Below, piece after piece: positions 27,513 through 35,575 of a stretch of DNA of 64,000 bases. This stretch comes from Pseudomonas alloputida (lineage in GTDB: Bacteria; Pseudomonadota; Gammaproteobacteria; Pseudomonadales; Pseudomonadaceae), in NCBI RefSeq assembly GCF_021283545.2, contig NZ_CP128540.1:2391501-2455500 (forward strand), given 5' to 3'. How positions within the stretch are numbered: the first letter of the stretch is position 1; each line of letters opens with the position of its first letter. The translations under genes were made by a program, and so were the position numbers. Under the pieces are notes generated by a model. The model searched no databases. It was not told the origin of the DNA and saw only the letters and a list, made by a program, of their open reading frames with translations.

Positions 27513-28430
27513 TTACCTCGCGTTGCCAACCGGGGATTCCGGCTGCAGCTTCAGGTACAGGTAGAAGAGCACCAGGGTGATCGCTACCAAGAGTGCGGCG
27601 GCGGCGCTGGCCAGGCCCCAGTTGAGGAACGACTGCACCTGCTGGATGATGAATTCGGGCAGCATCATGTTCTGCGCGCCCCCCAGCAGCGCCGGGGTGA
27701 CGTAGTAACCGAGCGACATCACGAACACCATCAGCGCCCCGGAGAACAGCCCCGAGCGACACAGCGGCAGGAACACCTTCCAGAAGTTGGTCCACGGGCT
27801 GGCGCCACAGATCGAACCTGCCTGCAGCACCATCGGGTCGATGGCGTGCATGGTCGCCTGCAGTGGCAGCACGATGAACGGGATCATGATGTAGCTCATG
27901 CCGATTACCACGCCGGTGAGGTTGTGCACCATTTCCAGCGGGGCATCGATGATGCCCATGGCCATCAACGCCTTGTTGATCACGCCCGAGCTCTGCAGCA
28001 GCACCAGCCACGAGTAGGTGCGCGCCAGCAGGCTGGTCCACATCGACAGCAGCACGATGTTCAGCAGCCAACGGCCCCAGCCCTTGGGCACCAGGGTGAT
28101 CGCCCAGGCCAGCGGGAAGCCCAGCAGCACGCTGATCAGGGTCACCACGCCGGCCACGGAAAAGGTGTTGAACAGCACACGTGCGTAGGCCGAGTTGGCA
28201 AACAGCTGCTCGTAGTTACCCAGCCCCGGGGTGGGTTCCAGCACCCCGCGCAGCAGCAGGCCGACCAGCGGGGCGAAGAAGAACACGCCAAGGAACAGCA
28301 GGGCGGGCAGCAGGTTGCGGCTGCCTTTCCAGCGCTGGCTCAGGCTTGCGCGGCGCGGGGTGGTGCCCGGGGCGCCGGCACCCGTGGGGGTACCTTGCGC
28401 ATTGTGCAGGGCGTTGATGGCGACTTTCAT
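27513..28430 (-). CDS. Polyamine-type ABC transporter permease (PotB/PotH-like)
   Basis: 305 residues from ATG 28430, whose ATGA overlaps the stop of the binding-protein gene. Six transmembrane helices with a long N-terminal tail (about 35 residues), and the EAA loop QAGSICGASPWTNFWKVFLPLC. Typical of PotB/PotH permeases. Confidence 0.9.
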   Translation of the reverse strand: MKVAINALHNAQGTPTGAGAPGTTPRRASLSQRWKGSRNLLPALLFLGVFFFAPLVGLLLRGVLEPTPGLGNYEQLFANSAYARVLFNTFSVAGVVTLISVLLGFPLAWAITLVPKGWGRWLLNIVLLSMWTSLLARTYSWLVLLQSSGVINKALMAMGIIDAPLEMVHNLTGVVIGMSYIMIPFIVLPLQATMHAIDPMVLQAGSICGASPWTNFWKVFLPLCRSGLFSGALMVFVMSLGYYVTPALLGGAQNMMLPEFIIQQVQSFLNWGLASAAAALLVAITLVLFYLYLKLQPESPVGNAR

Positions 28431-29452
28431 TTGACCAACCACTCATTCCAGCGGGCCGCGATGGCTTGACCGTTCTTGGCCCAGTAGGCGAAGTCGAGGG
28501 TGACCTGGTCCTGGGCGTAGGCAGTTGGCAGGTTTGGCGCGAGGTCCTTGTCCAGCTTGGCCACGCTGTCGACGTTGACCGGCGCATAGGCGGTTTTGTT
28601 GGCGAATTCGGCCTGGCCCTCGGCGCTGCTGGCGTTGGCCAGGAATTTCATGGCCGCTTCCTTGTTCTTGGCGCCTTTGGGGATGACCAGGAAGTCGGCC
28701 ATGACCAGGTTCTGCTTCCAGCTCACACCCACCGGTGCACCGTCTTGCTGCAGGGCGTAGACACGGCCATTCCAGAACTGGCCGAGCGAGGCTTCACCTG
28801 ATGCCAGCAACTGCTGTGACTGGGCGCCACCGCCCCACCAGACGATGTCTTGCTTGATGGTGTCGAGCTTCTTGAAGGCGCGGTCCAGGTCCAGCGGGTA
28901 CAGCTTGTCGGGGGCTACGCCGTCGGCCAGCAGGGCCAGTTCCAGCACGCCGGGGCTGGGCCATTTGTACAGGGCTCGCTTGCCGGGGTAGGCCTTGGTG
29001 TCGAACAGCGCGGTCCAGTCCACCGGCTTGTTGGCCCCGAGCTTGCCTTCGTTGTAGCCGAGCACGAAGGAGAAGAAGAATGAGCCGACGCCATGGTCGG
29101 AGACGAAGCGTGGGTCGATCTTGTCGCGCTTGATCTGGTTGAAGTCGAGGGGTTCGAGCAGGCCTTCGCTGGCGGCACGCAGGGCAAAGTCGGCTTCGAC
29201 GTCGACCACGTCCCACTGCACGTTACCGCTCTCGACCATGGCCTTGAGCTTGCCGTAGTCGGTGGGGCCGTCCTGCACGACCTTGATGTTCGTGGCTTTG
29301 GTGAACGGTACGGCCCACGCTTCTTTCTGGGCGTCCTGGGTCGTACCGCCCCAGCTGACGAAGTTGAGGCTGTCGGCGGCCAGGGCGGCCTGACATGCCA
29401 GGGTCAGCAGGCTGGCAGACAGCACTGCGGTTACACGTTTGCTTAACAGCAT
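28427..29452 (-). CDS. Periplasmic binding protein of polyamine-type ABC transporter (PotD-like)
   Basis: 341 residues. Signal peptide ends at CQAALAADSLNFV; the mature N-terminus LNFVSWGGTTQDAQKEAW with VVQDGPTDYGKLKAMVESGNV places it in the PotD/IdiB-like binding proteins. The WGGGAQSQQLLASGEAS segment lines the ligand cleft. First gene of the ABC operon; it is the only receptor encoded with these permeases. Polyamines are the default guess, but the family also takes other amines and small organic acids. Confidence 0.88.
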   Translation of the reverse strand: MLLSKRVTAVLSASLLTLACQAALAADSLNFVSWGGTTQDAQKEAWAVPFTKATNIKVVQDGPTDYGKLKAMVESGNVQWDVVDVEADFALRAASEGLLEPLDFNQIKRDKIDPRFVSDHGVGSFFFSFVLGYNEGKLGANKPVDWTALFDTKAYPGKRALYKWPSPGVLELALLADGVAPDKLYPLDLDRAFKKLDTIKQDIVWWGGGAQSQQLLASGEASLGQFWNGRVYALQQDGAPVGVSWKQNLVMADFLVIPKGAKNKEAAMKFLANASSAEGQAEFANKTAYAPVNVDSVAKLDKDLAPNLPTAYAQDQVTLDFAYWAKNGQAIAARWNEWLVK

Positions 29453-29603
29453 GGTTACGCCCTCGTTGCTTTTGTTATTCGAGGCGGGGCTTTTGGTGCG
29501 CCCGCCAACAGTGTTCGGGGAGCAGCTAAAACAAAGTGTTCTGGTGGCCGTTTTTAATTGTAGGTGCCGGCCTGCAGACTCAAGGTCTACGGGATATCAT
29601 ATT

Positions 29604-29615
29604 ATGGTATTCCAA
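29604..29615. promoter_or_regulatory. Operator-like half palindrome (TGGTATTCCA)
   Basis: TGGTATTCCA (29605-29614) differs by one base from TGGTATACCA found between the ribBA-like and DUF1330 genes (30937-30946). It lies about 150 bases upstream of the ABC operon start. The resemblance suggests one repressor for both loci; this is inference. Confidence 0.35.
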
Positions 29616-29673
29616 GATTTTGGCAAGAGGTATGGGGCGACCGGCCATCACTCCGCCCTGTCAAAAGCACCAA

Positions 29674-29757
29674 GGGCCCTGTAGGAGCGGGTTTACCCGC
29701 GAATGCGTCGGTGGTGTCACCCTCGCATTCGCGGGTAAACCCGCTCCTACAGGGCCC
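29674..29757. repeat. Perfect 34-base REP inverted pair
   Basis: 29674-29707 is exactly complementary to 29724-29757 across a 16-base loop. The core GTAGGAGCGGGTTTACCCGC is the P. putida REP sequence. It sits between the ABC operon promoter region and the ribBA-like gene end, and could fold into a very long hairpin. The remaining part of the 29453-29782 gap has no gene. Confidence 0.92.
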
Positions 29758-29782
29758 CGCTAAATCAATTGCTTGTGTGTTC

Positions 29783-30904
29783 TCAGCCATCCATCCCCGG
29801 GTCGAACGGGATGCTCTGCACCACCTCCAGCTCATAGCCCGCCAGCCCCGCGTATTTCAGCGGCGGCCCCAGGTGACGCAGCTTGCCCACGCCAAGGTCC
29901 TGCAGAATCTGCGCCCCGGTACCCACTTCGGAATACACCTTGGACTGGCCACGTTGATAGGGCCGCACAGGGTGGGTCAGTTGTGGCACACGCTCAAGCA
30001 AGGCCTGGGAGGATTCGTGGTTGGCCAGGATCACCACCACGCCAGTACCTTCCTCAGCCACCTTCTGCAGCGCCGCCCACAGCGTCCAGTTGGCGGGGCC
30101 GGCGTACTCGGCGCCCACCAGGTCGCGCAGCGGGTCAATCACATGCACCCGCACCAGGGTCGGCTGTTCGCGGCGAATGTCGCCCATGACCATGGCCATG
30201 TGCACGCCACCTTCGATGCGGTCTTCATAGGTGACCAGGCGGAAGGTGCCATGCACCGTCGGCAGCTCGCGCTCGCCGATGCGCTTGACGGTCTGCTCGG
30301 TGCTCAGGCGGTAGTGGATCAGGTCGGCGATGGTGCCAATCTTGATGCCATGCCGGGCGGCGAACACTTCCAGGTCGGGGCGGCGAGCCATGGTGCCGTC
30401 GTCGTTCAGCACTTCAACGATGACCGAGGCCGGGCTGAAGCCGGCCAGGCGTGCCAGGTCGCAGCCTGCTTCGGTGTGGCCGGCACGGGTCAGCACGCCG
30501 CCTTCGCGGGCGCGCAGGGGGAAGATGTGGCCAGGTTGCACCAGGTCTTCGGGGCGGGCGTTGGGGGCCATGGCCGCTGCCACGGTGCGTGCCCGGTCAG
30601 CGGCGGAAATGCCGGTGGTGACCCCGGTGGCCGCCTCGATCGACACGGTGAACGCGGTGCTGAACACGCTACCGTTGGCCGGAACCATCTGCTCCAGGCC
30701 CAGGCGCTGGCAGTGATCGTCGGTCAAGGTCAGGCAGATCAGCCCGCGCGCCTCGCGAGCCATGAAGTTGATGGCCTGGGCGTCGCAGCGCTCGGCGGCG
30801 ATCAGCAGATCGCCCTCGTTTTCCCGGTCCTCGTCATCCACCAGCAGGACCATCTTGCCTTGCCGGTAGTCCTCGAGAAGTTCCTCGATGGTGTTGAAAG
30901 CCAT
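29783..30904 (-). CDS. ribB: RibBA-like: DHBP synthase with degenerate GTP cyclohydrolase II domain
   Basis: 373 residues. The N-terminal 200 residues are an intact 3,4-dihydroxy-2-butanone-4-phosphate synthase ([29 protein letters not shown]), which makes the four-carbon unit of riboflavin from ribulose-5-phosphate. The C-terminal half aligns with GTP cyclohydrolase II ([27 protein letters not shown]-like MAMVMGDI) but the three zinc cysteines of the ARVHSEC...CDCG motif are absent ([20 protein letters not shown]). It is therefore expected to act only as RibB. Pseudomonads usually carry another ribBA elsewhere, making this an accessory copy. Confidence 0.88.
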   Translation of the reverse strand: MAFNTIEELLEDYRQGKMVLLVDDEDRENEGDLLIAAERCDAQAINFMAREARGLICLTLTDDHCQRLGLEQMVPANGSVFSTAFTVSIEAATGVTTGISAADRARTVAAAMAPNARPEDLVQPGHIFPLRAREGGVLTRAGHTEAGCDLARLAGFSPASVIVEVLNDDGTMARRPDLEVFAARHGIKIGTIADLIHYRLSTEQTVKRIGERELPTVHGTFRLVTYEDRIEGGVHMAMVMGDIRREQPTLVRVHVIDPLRDLVGAEYAGPANWTLWAALQKVAEEGTGVVVILANHESSQALLERVPQLTHPVRPYQRGQSKVYSEVGTGAQILQDLGVGKLRHLGPPLKYAGLAGYELEVVQSIPFDPGMDG

Positions 30905-30935
30905 GGTGCACGCTCACTGTGGTGGGGTGAATTTT

Positions 30936-30947
30936 ATGGTATACCAT
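30936..30947. promoter_or_regulatory. Palindromic operator between ribBA-like and DUF1330 genes
   Basis: The perfect 12-base palindrome ATGGTATACCAT is central in the 78-base divergent spacer. Its form resembles sites of GntR-family (FadR/VanR-type) repressors. A near copy is at 29604-29615. No matching regulator gene is in the immediate neighbourhood. Confidence 0.5.
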
Positions 30948-30982
30948 CATACACAAATATCATCGTAACAGGAGAGCTGCAC

Positions 30983-31276
30983 ATGAAGGCCTACTGGATA
31001 GCCCATGTGGACGTGACCGACCCCGAGCAATACCAGCAGTACACCCAGCGCGCCCCAGCTGCCTTCAAGGCATTCGGCGGTCGCTTCCTGGCCCGTGGCG
31101 GGCGTAGTGAGGCGATGGAAGGGAGGGCTACGCCTCAGCGTAGTGTGGTGATCGAGTTCGATTCGTACGCGCAGGCCGTCGCCTGTTACCGCTCCGCGCT
31201 GTACCAAGAGGCATGCAGCCATCGCCAAGGGGTGGCGAAGGCTGAGGTGATCATTGTGGAAGGGTTTGAGCCCTGA
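30983..31276 (+). CDS. DUF1330-domain protein
   Basis: 97 residues, start MKAYWIAHVDVTDPEQYQQY with GGAG upstream. The ferredoxin-like DUF1330 fold is shown by FKAFGGRFLARGG, SVVIEFDSYAQAVACYRS and the C-terminal IIVEGFEP. Function is unknown; the fold resembles small dimeric monooxygenases or isomerases. Divergent from the ribBA-like gene with a shared palindrome, so both may be co-regulated. Confidence 0.85.
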   Translation: MKAYWIAHVDVTDPEQYQQYTQRAPAAFKAFGGRFLARGGRSEAMEGRATPQRSVVIEFDSYAQAVACYRSALYQEACSHRQGVAKAEVIIVEGFEP

Positions 31277-31288
31277 GCAGGATTTGCC

Positions 31289-31320
31289 GGCCCTTTCGCG
31301 GGTTTACCCGCGAAAGGGCC
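31289..31320. repeat. REP-type palindrome
   Basis: A 15-base perfect stem (GGCCCTTTCGCGGGT with ACCCGCGAAAGGGCC) around a TT loop, starting 13 bases after the DUF1330 stop. Core matches the P. putida REP. Confidence 0.85.
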
Positions 31321-31380
31321 GGACCTGCCGCACCGCTGGCAGATTCATTGAAGCCTGCGGGCTGTTTCCGCAAATAGAAG

Positions 31381-31404
31381 CAAAAGACCCGCCCAGGCGG
31401 GTCT
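31381..31404 (-). terminator. Terminator of the esterase gene
   Basis: AGACCCGCC-CA-GGCGGGTCT stem followed on the minus strand by TTTTGC, 14 bases past the esterase stop. Confidence 0.8.
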
Positions 31405-31417
31405 ATTGCTCATCGCC

Positions 31418-32437
31418 TCACTGCAGATGCACTTTAAGTTCGTTGCCCGCCTGCCGCAGCGCCGCCTTTACTGCCGGCACTTGGCTCAACGGGTTGAGCA
31501 GCCCATAGTCATGAATCATTCCGTTGTAGCGCACCGAGGTTACTGTCACGCCCGCCGCATTCAACTTGCGGGCATACGCCTCACCTTCATCCCGAAGCAC
31601 ATCGAACTCAGCCGTTTGCACCAGGGCCGGTGGCAAGCCCTTCAGCTGTTCGGCGGACGCCCGCAGCGGCGAGGCGTAGATCTGCGCCCGCGCCTTTGCA
31701 TCAACGGTGTAGTTGTTCCAGAACCACTTCATCATCCCGGTGGTCAGGAAGTGTCCTTCGGCAAACTGCTTGTACGACGCTGTCTCGAAGCTGGCGTCGG
31801 TCACCGGCCACAGCAGCAACTGGAAGCGCAGGGCAGGGGTGCCGGCCTCTTTGGCCTTGAGTGCAACCACCGCCGCCATGTTGCCGCCAACGCTGTTGCC
31901 GGCTACCGCCAGGCGCTTGCCATCCACGCCGATCTCCTTGCCATGCTCGGCCACCCAGCGCGTCGCGGCGTAGGCCTGGTTGATCGCCGTCGGGTAGTGC
32001 GCTTCCGGTGAGGGGGTGTAGTCCACATAGACCGCCACCGCACCCGAGCCGACCACCAGGTCGCGGATCAGTCGCTGGTGGGTCGGGAAGTCGCCCAGCA
32101 CCCAACCGCCGCCGTGGAAGAACATGAACACCGGCAGATCACCTTTGACATTAGTCGGGCGCACCACTTGCAGCTTGATCGACTGGCCATTGGCCTGAAT
32201 CGTGCGTTCCTTCACCTCGACCCCCGATAGGTCGACCTTTACCGAAGCCTGGGCACCGGTCAGTACCGCGCGGGCGTCGTTTGGTGTGAGCTGTTCCAGC
32301 GGCTTGCCACCCCCTTTCTCCAGGGCTTCGAGGAAGGCCTGGGTGTGTTGTTCGACACCAGGGCTGCCTGCGGCGAAGGCACTGGAAACGGACAGGGCCA
32401 AGAGGGAGGTGGTGAGGGCTTTGTGGACAATGTTCAT
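31418..32437 (-). CDS. Exported alpha/beta hydrolase (HSL/acetyl-esterase family)
   Basis: 339 residues with a signal peptide (ALSVSSAFAAGSPG), so periplasmic or secreted. The oxyanion motif HGGG is at residues 108-111, the nucleophile elbow GNSVGG has Ser182, and the acid/His pair lies in the C-terminal third (AEFDVLRDEGEAYA; NGMIHDYGLLN). This is the hormone-sensitive-lipase/Aes group, which hydrolyses short acyl esters. Divergent from a LysR regulator 147 bases away, which probably controls it. Confidence 0.88.
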   Translation of the reverse strand: MNIVHKALTTSLLALSVSSAFAAGSPGVEQHTQAFLEALEKGGGKPLEQLTPNDARAVLTGAQASVKVDLSGVEVKERTIQANGQSIKLQVVRPTNVKGDLPVFMFFHGGGWVLGDFPTHQRLIRDLVVGSGAVAVYVDYTPSPEAHYPTAINQAYAATRWVAEHGKEIGVDGKRLAVAGNSVGGNMAAVVALKAKEAGTPALRFQLLLWPVTDASFETASYKQFAEGHFLTTGMMKWFWNNYTVDAKARAQIYASPLRASAEQLKGLPPALVQTAEFDVLRDEGEAYARKLNAAGVTVTSVRYNGMIHDYGLLNPLSQVPAVKAALRQAGNELKVHLQ

Positions 32438-32583
32438 GGGCGAATCCTTTTCTGTGCAAGTGTTGGTAGTGGGCGTCTTGCCTGGCCTTTGGGGCCATCG
32501 CTGCGACTTGTGCGTAGATTAGGCAGATGCACTTGTGGGAAAAAGCCGCTATAAAGTGTTTGACTGTCAGCTAGAGCAAGACA

Positions 32584-33468
32584 ATGAACCCTTACGAAGA
32601 CATGCGGATCTTTGCCCAGGTGATGGAGGCAGGTAGTTTCACCGCTGCCGCCGACCGTCTGGGCATGTCCAAGCAATCGGTCAGTCGGCGCCTGATGCAG
32701 CTTGAGGAGCGCCTGGGCGTGCGCCTGCTCAACCGCTCCACCCGGCGCCTCGATGCCACGCCACTGGGGCAGCACTACTACCAGTCGGCCCTGCGCCTGC
32801 TGGGTGAAGTGCAGCAGGTCGAACACGACATCAGCGGCCAGGCCCAGGTCCTGCGCGGCACCTTGCGCCTGAGCGCGCCGCTGTCGTTTGCCATGGCGCA
32901 CCTGGGCTGCCTGCTGACCGAGTTTCTGCAGTTGCACCCCCAGGTTGATGTGGAGGTAGACCTGAGCGACCGCGCTGTGGACCTGATTGGTGAAGGCTAT
33001 GACCTGGCGCTGCGGATTGGTGCACTGGAGGACTCCAGCCTGATCGCCCGGCGTATCGCCAGTGTCGAGCGGGTCTACTGTGCGAGCCCGGCGTATTTGC
33101 AAGCACGGGGAGTGCCGGGAAAACCGGATGAGCTCGCCGCGCATGATTGCCTGCCTTATGGGCATTCGCGGCAGGTGCAGTGGCAATTCCACAAAGGTGG
33201 CAAAACCCAGGCAATTCAGGTGACCGGGCGCATGCGGGCGAACAATGGCGAGTTGCTGCGGGGGGCTGCGATTGCCGGGATGGGGGTCACTTACCTGCCG
33301 ACCTTTATCGTTGGGCAGGCGTTGGCGGAGGGGCAACTGGTGACGGTTCTGGATGAGTGGCGCCCGCCCGCGCTGCAGCTGTCGGCGGTGTATCCGCAGC
33401 ACCGGCAGGTGGCGCGGCCGGTGCAGGGTTTTGTCAGCTTCCTGCGCGCGCGGCTGGCGCAGCTCTGA
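32584..33468 (+). CDS. LysR-family transcriptional regulator
   Basis: 294 residues. N-terminal winged helix MRIFAQVMEAGSFTAAADRL, GMSKQSVSRRLMQLEERLGV, then a LysR effector-binding domain of the CrgA/AaeR-like group (GTLRLSAPLSFAMAHL, ...DLALRIGALEDSSLIARRI). Divergent from the exported esterase, its likely target. Confidence 0.9.
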   Translation: MNPYEDMRIFAQVMEAGSFTAAADRLGMSKQSVSRRLMQLEERLGVRLLNRSTRRLDATPLGQHYYQSALRLLGEVQQVEHDISGQAQVLRGTLRLSAPLSFAMAHLGCLLTEFLQLHPQVDVEVDLSDRAVDLIGEGYDLALRIGALEDSSLIARRIASVERVYCASPAYLQARGVPGKPDELAAHDCLPYGHSRQVQWQFHKGGKTQAIQVTGRMRANNGELLRGAAIAGMGVTYLPTFIVGQALAEGQLVTVLDEWRPPALQLSAVYPQHRQVARPVQGFVSFLRARLAQL

Positions 33469-33494
33469 CCTTCGGTACAGGCTATGCTTGCCCT

Positions 33495-33896
33495 ATGAGT
33501 ACGCCCGTTCCTTTACGCCAACCTTGCCCCCCTGGCGCCTGCGTCTGCGGCCGCGAGCAACTGGCCGACCATCCGCAGGCCGCCCAGCGCATCCTCTTGC
33601 TGACCCGGCAGGAAGAAAAACGCCTGCTCGAACGGCTGGAAAACCTGAAGGACCTGGAAGACCTTCAACGTCTGCAGCAGCGCCTGTACGAAAACCTCGG
33701 CATCCGCGTGCACATCGCCCCCGGTTACAACGAGGTACGGACCATGCGCGGCATCGTCATCGAACTGGACGATCAGCCTGGGCTGTGCCGCAAGACCCGG
33801 CAGTCTATCCCGGCGGCGATCCGGCGCGGGCTGGAGCGTAATCCGCAGGTTGCGTTCCGGTTGCTCGATACGCACGACCTGTTGCGTGATACCTGA
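33495..33896 (+). CDS. Conserved hypothetical protein
   Basis: 133 residues from ATG 33495. It opens with a Cys-rich stretch (CPPGACVCGREQLADHP), continues with a charged coiled-coil-like helix (QEEKRLLERLENLKDLEDLQ) and ends in a mixed segment (APGYNEVRTMRGIVIELDD). I know of no function; similar open frames seem common beside this LysR gene in Pseudomonas. It lies 26 bases after the LysR gene on the same strand. Confidence 0.6.
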   Translation: MSTPVPLRQPCPPGACVCGREQLADHPQAAQRILLLTRQEEKRLLERLENLKDLEDLQRLQQRLYENLGIRVHIAPGYNEVRTMRGIVIELDDQPGLCRKTRQSIPAAIRRGLERNPQVAFRLLDTHDLLRDT

Positions 33897-33945
33897 GGGT
33901 TAATACCGGCATCGGCCGTGGCCACATGGGGCGCGTCAATTCCGT

Positions 33946-33970
33946 TAATTTTTACAGCGCTTGCTACGTC
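33946..33970 (+). promoter_or_regulatory. PvdS-type iron-starvation box upstream of mbtH
   Basis: TTAAT followed by 17 bases and CGT, close to the PvdS sigma-factor consensus TAAAT-N16/17-CGT, 60 bases before the mbtH start. Fits the pyoverdine-linked function of the two genes downstream. Confidence 0.6.
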
Positions 33971-34029
33971 TACTTGAAACCCACCCTGCGCCAGGCGCGC
34001 AGCGGCATCATCATTTAAGGAGACAGGCA

Positions 34030-34251
34030 ATGACTTCCGTTTTCGACCGCGACGATATCCAGTTCCAGGTAGTGGTCAACCACGAAGAGCAATACTCGAT
34101 CTGGCCCGACTACAAAGCCATCCCCAATGGCTGGCGAGCCGTGGGCAAAAGCGGCCTGAAGAAGGACTGCCTGGCCTACATCGATGAAGTCTGGACCGAC
34201 ATGCGCCCGCTGAGCCTGCGCCAGAAAATGGCCGAAGCTGCCGCCCAGTGA
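34030..34251 (+). CDS. MbtH-like NRPS accessory protein
   Basis: 73 residues. Family signature [19 protein letters not shown] and the C-terminal [15 protein letters not shown] are complete. MbtH-like proteins bind and activate adenylation domains of non-ribosomal peptide synthetases; here probably those for pyoverdine, encoded outside the window. Overlaps the thioesterase gene (GTGA). Confidence 0.93.
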   Translation: MTSVFDRDDIQFQVVVNHEEQYSIWPDYKAIPNGWRAVGKSGLKKDCLAYIDEVWTDMRPLSLRQKMAEAAAQ

Positions 34252-34967
34252 CCGTGCTGAACCTGCTGTGCCTGCCGTACTCCGGGGCCAGCGCCATGGT
34301 CTACAGCCGCTGGCGGCGCAAGCTGCCGGCATGGTTGCAGGTACGCCCGGTAGAGTTGCCTGGGCGGGGGGCGCGCATGGCTGAGTCGCTGCACACCGAC
34401 ATGCAAGTGCTGGCTCGGCAACTGGCCAGCGAGCAGCGACTGGCGGCAAGCGCTCCTTATGCGCTGCTCGGCCACAGCCTGGGTGCACTGCTGGCCTTCG
34501 AGCTGGCCCATGAGCTGCAGGCATTGGGCTGCCCGGCGCCGCTGGCCTTGTTCGCCTGCGGCACCGCGGCACCTACCCGGCGTGAGGACTACGACGGCAA
34601 CAACTGGCGCGAGCCCAAGAGCGACGCCGAGCTGATCAGCGAGTTGCGCGCGCTGCAGGGCACGCCTGAGGAAGTGCTGGCCAACGCTGAGCTGATGAGC
34701 CTGACCTTGCCGACCTTGCGCGCCGATTTTCTGTTGTGCGGCACTTACACCTACCGGCAGCGACCGGCGTTGCAGTGCCCACTGCATGTGCTGGGTGGAG
34801 TGGAAGACCGGGCCAGCGATGAGCAACTGCGGGCATGGCGCAGTGAAACCCAAGGCGCGTTCTCGCTGCAGATGTTCCCAGGTGGCCATTTCTTCATCCA
34901 TGAGCAGGAAGACCGTGTGCTCGCTGCGCTGACCGCGTCGCTGCAACCGCTTCGGCTGTCCGCCTGA
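34248..34967 (+). CDS. pvdG: Type II thioesterase of pyoverdine synthesis (PvdG-like)
   Basis: 239 residues from GTG 34248, overlapping the mbtH stop. Alpha/beta hydrolase with [13 protein letters not shown] start ([16 protein letters not shown]), nucleophile Ser77 in [13 protein letters not shown] and the catalytic His in GGHFFIHE. Such enzymes remove wrong acyl groups from carrier domains of peptide synthetases. Linked to mbtH as in pyoverdine loci; an iron-starvation box drives the pair. Confidence 0.85.
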   Translation: MTVLNLLCLPYSGASAMVYSRWRRKLPAWLQVRPVELPGRGARMAESLHTDMQVLARQLASEQRLAASAPYALLGHSLGALLAFELAHELQALGCPAPLALFACGTAAPTRREDYDGNNWREPKSDAELISELRALQGTPEEVLANAELMSLTLPTLRADFLLCGTYTYRQRPALQCPLHVLGGVEDRASDEQLRAWRSETQGAFSLQMFPGGHFFIHEQEDRVLAALTASLQPLRLSA

Positions 34968-35023
34968 TTGACGTCACCGCTTGCCTGGGGGAGGCTAGGG
35001 TTTTCCCAGGCAAGAGGCAGACA

Positions 35024-35575
35024 ATGCTGATCGATCCACTCAAGGCCACGCTACTGGTCGTCGACATCCAGGAAAAGCTGATCGGTGCCATGAGCGACCC
35101 CGAAGGCACTCGGGCACGGGCCCGTTGGTTGCTGGCGGCGACTGCCGAGCTGGCGCTGCCGACGGTGATTTCCGAGCAGTACCCCAAAGGCCTGGGTCAT
35201 ACCCTGGCCGAACTGCTGGCCGTAGCGCCGGCAGCCGAAGTGGTGGAAAAAAGTCACTTTTCCTGCGTGGCTGCCGAGTGCCTGCCAGCCAGTTTGATGG
35301 CGCGTGAGCAGGTGATCGTCTGCGGCATGGAAACCCATGTTTGCGTGCTGCAGACCGTGCTCGGCCTGTTGGCGCTGGGCAAGCAAGTGTTCGTGGTCGA
35401 GGATGCCTGCGACAGCCGCACCCCGGCCAGCAAGGCCGCAGGCCTGGCGCGCATGCGTGCCGCCGGCGCGCAGGTAGTGACCCGCGAGATGGTGTTGTTC
35501 GAATTGATGGGCAGTGCCGGGCACCCGCAGTTCCGCCACATCAGCAAAACCTACCTGATCGGTGAACAGCCCTGA
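35024..35575 (+). CDS. Isochorismatase-like cysteine hydrolase
   Basis: 183 residues. Catalytic triad of the family is visible: Asp14 (LVVDIQEKL), Lys76 (VVEKSHFSC) and Cys107 (GMETHVCVLQT), with the usual cis-peptide region before it. Family members hydrolyse amides or vinyl ethers; the YcaC-type short form has no assigned substrate. Its TGA overlaps a putative CTG start of the next gene. Confidence 0.88.
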   Translation: MLIDPLKATLLVVDIQEKLIGAMSDPEGTRARARWLLAATAELALPTVISEQYPKGLGHTLAELLAVAPAAEVVEKSHFSCVAAECLPASLMAREQVIVCGMETHVCVLQTVLGLLALGKQVFVVEDACDSRTPASKAAGLARMRAAGAQVVTREMVLFELMGSAGHPQFRHISKTYLIGEQP

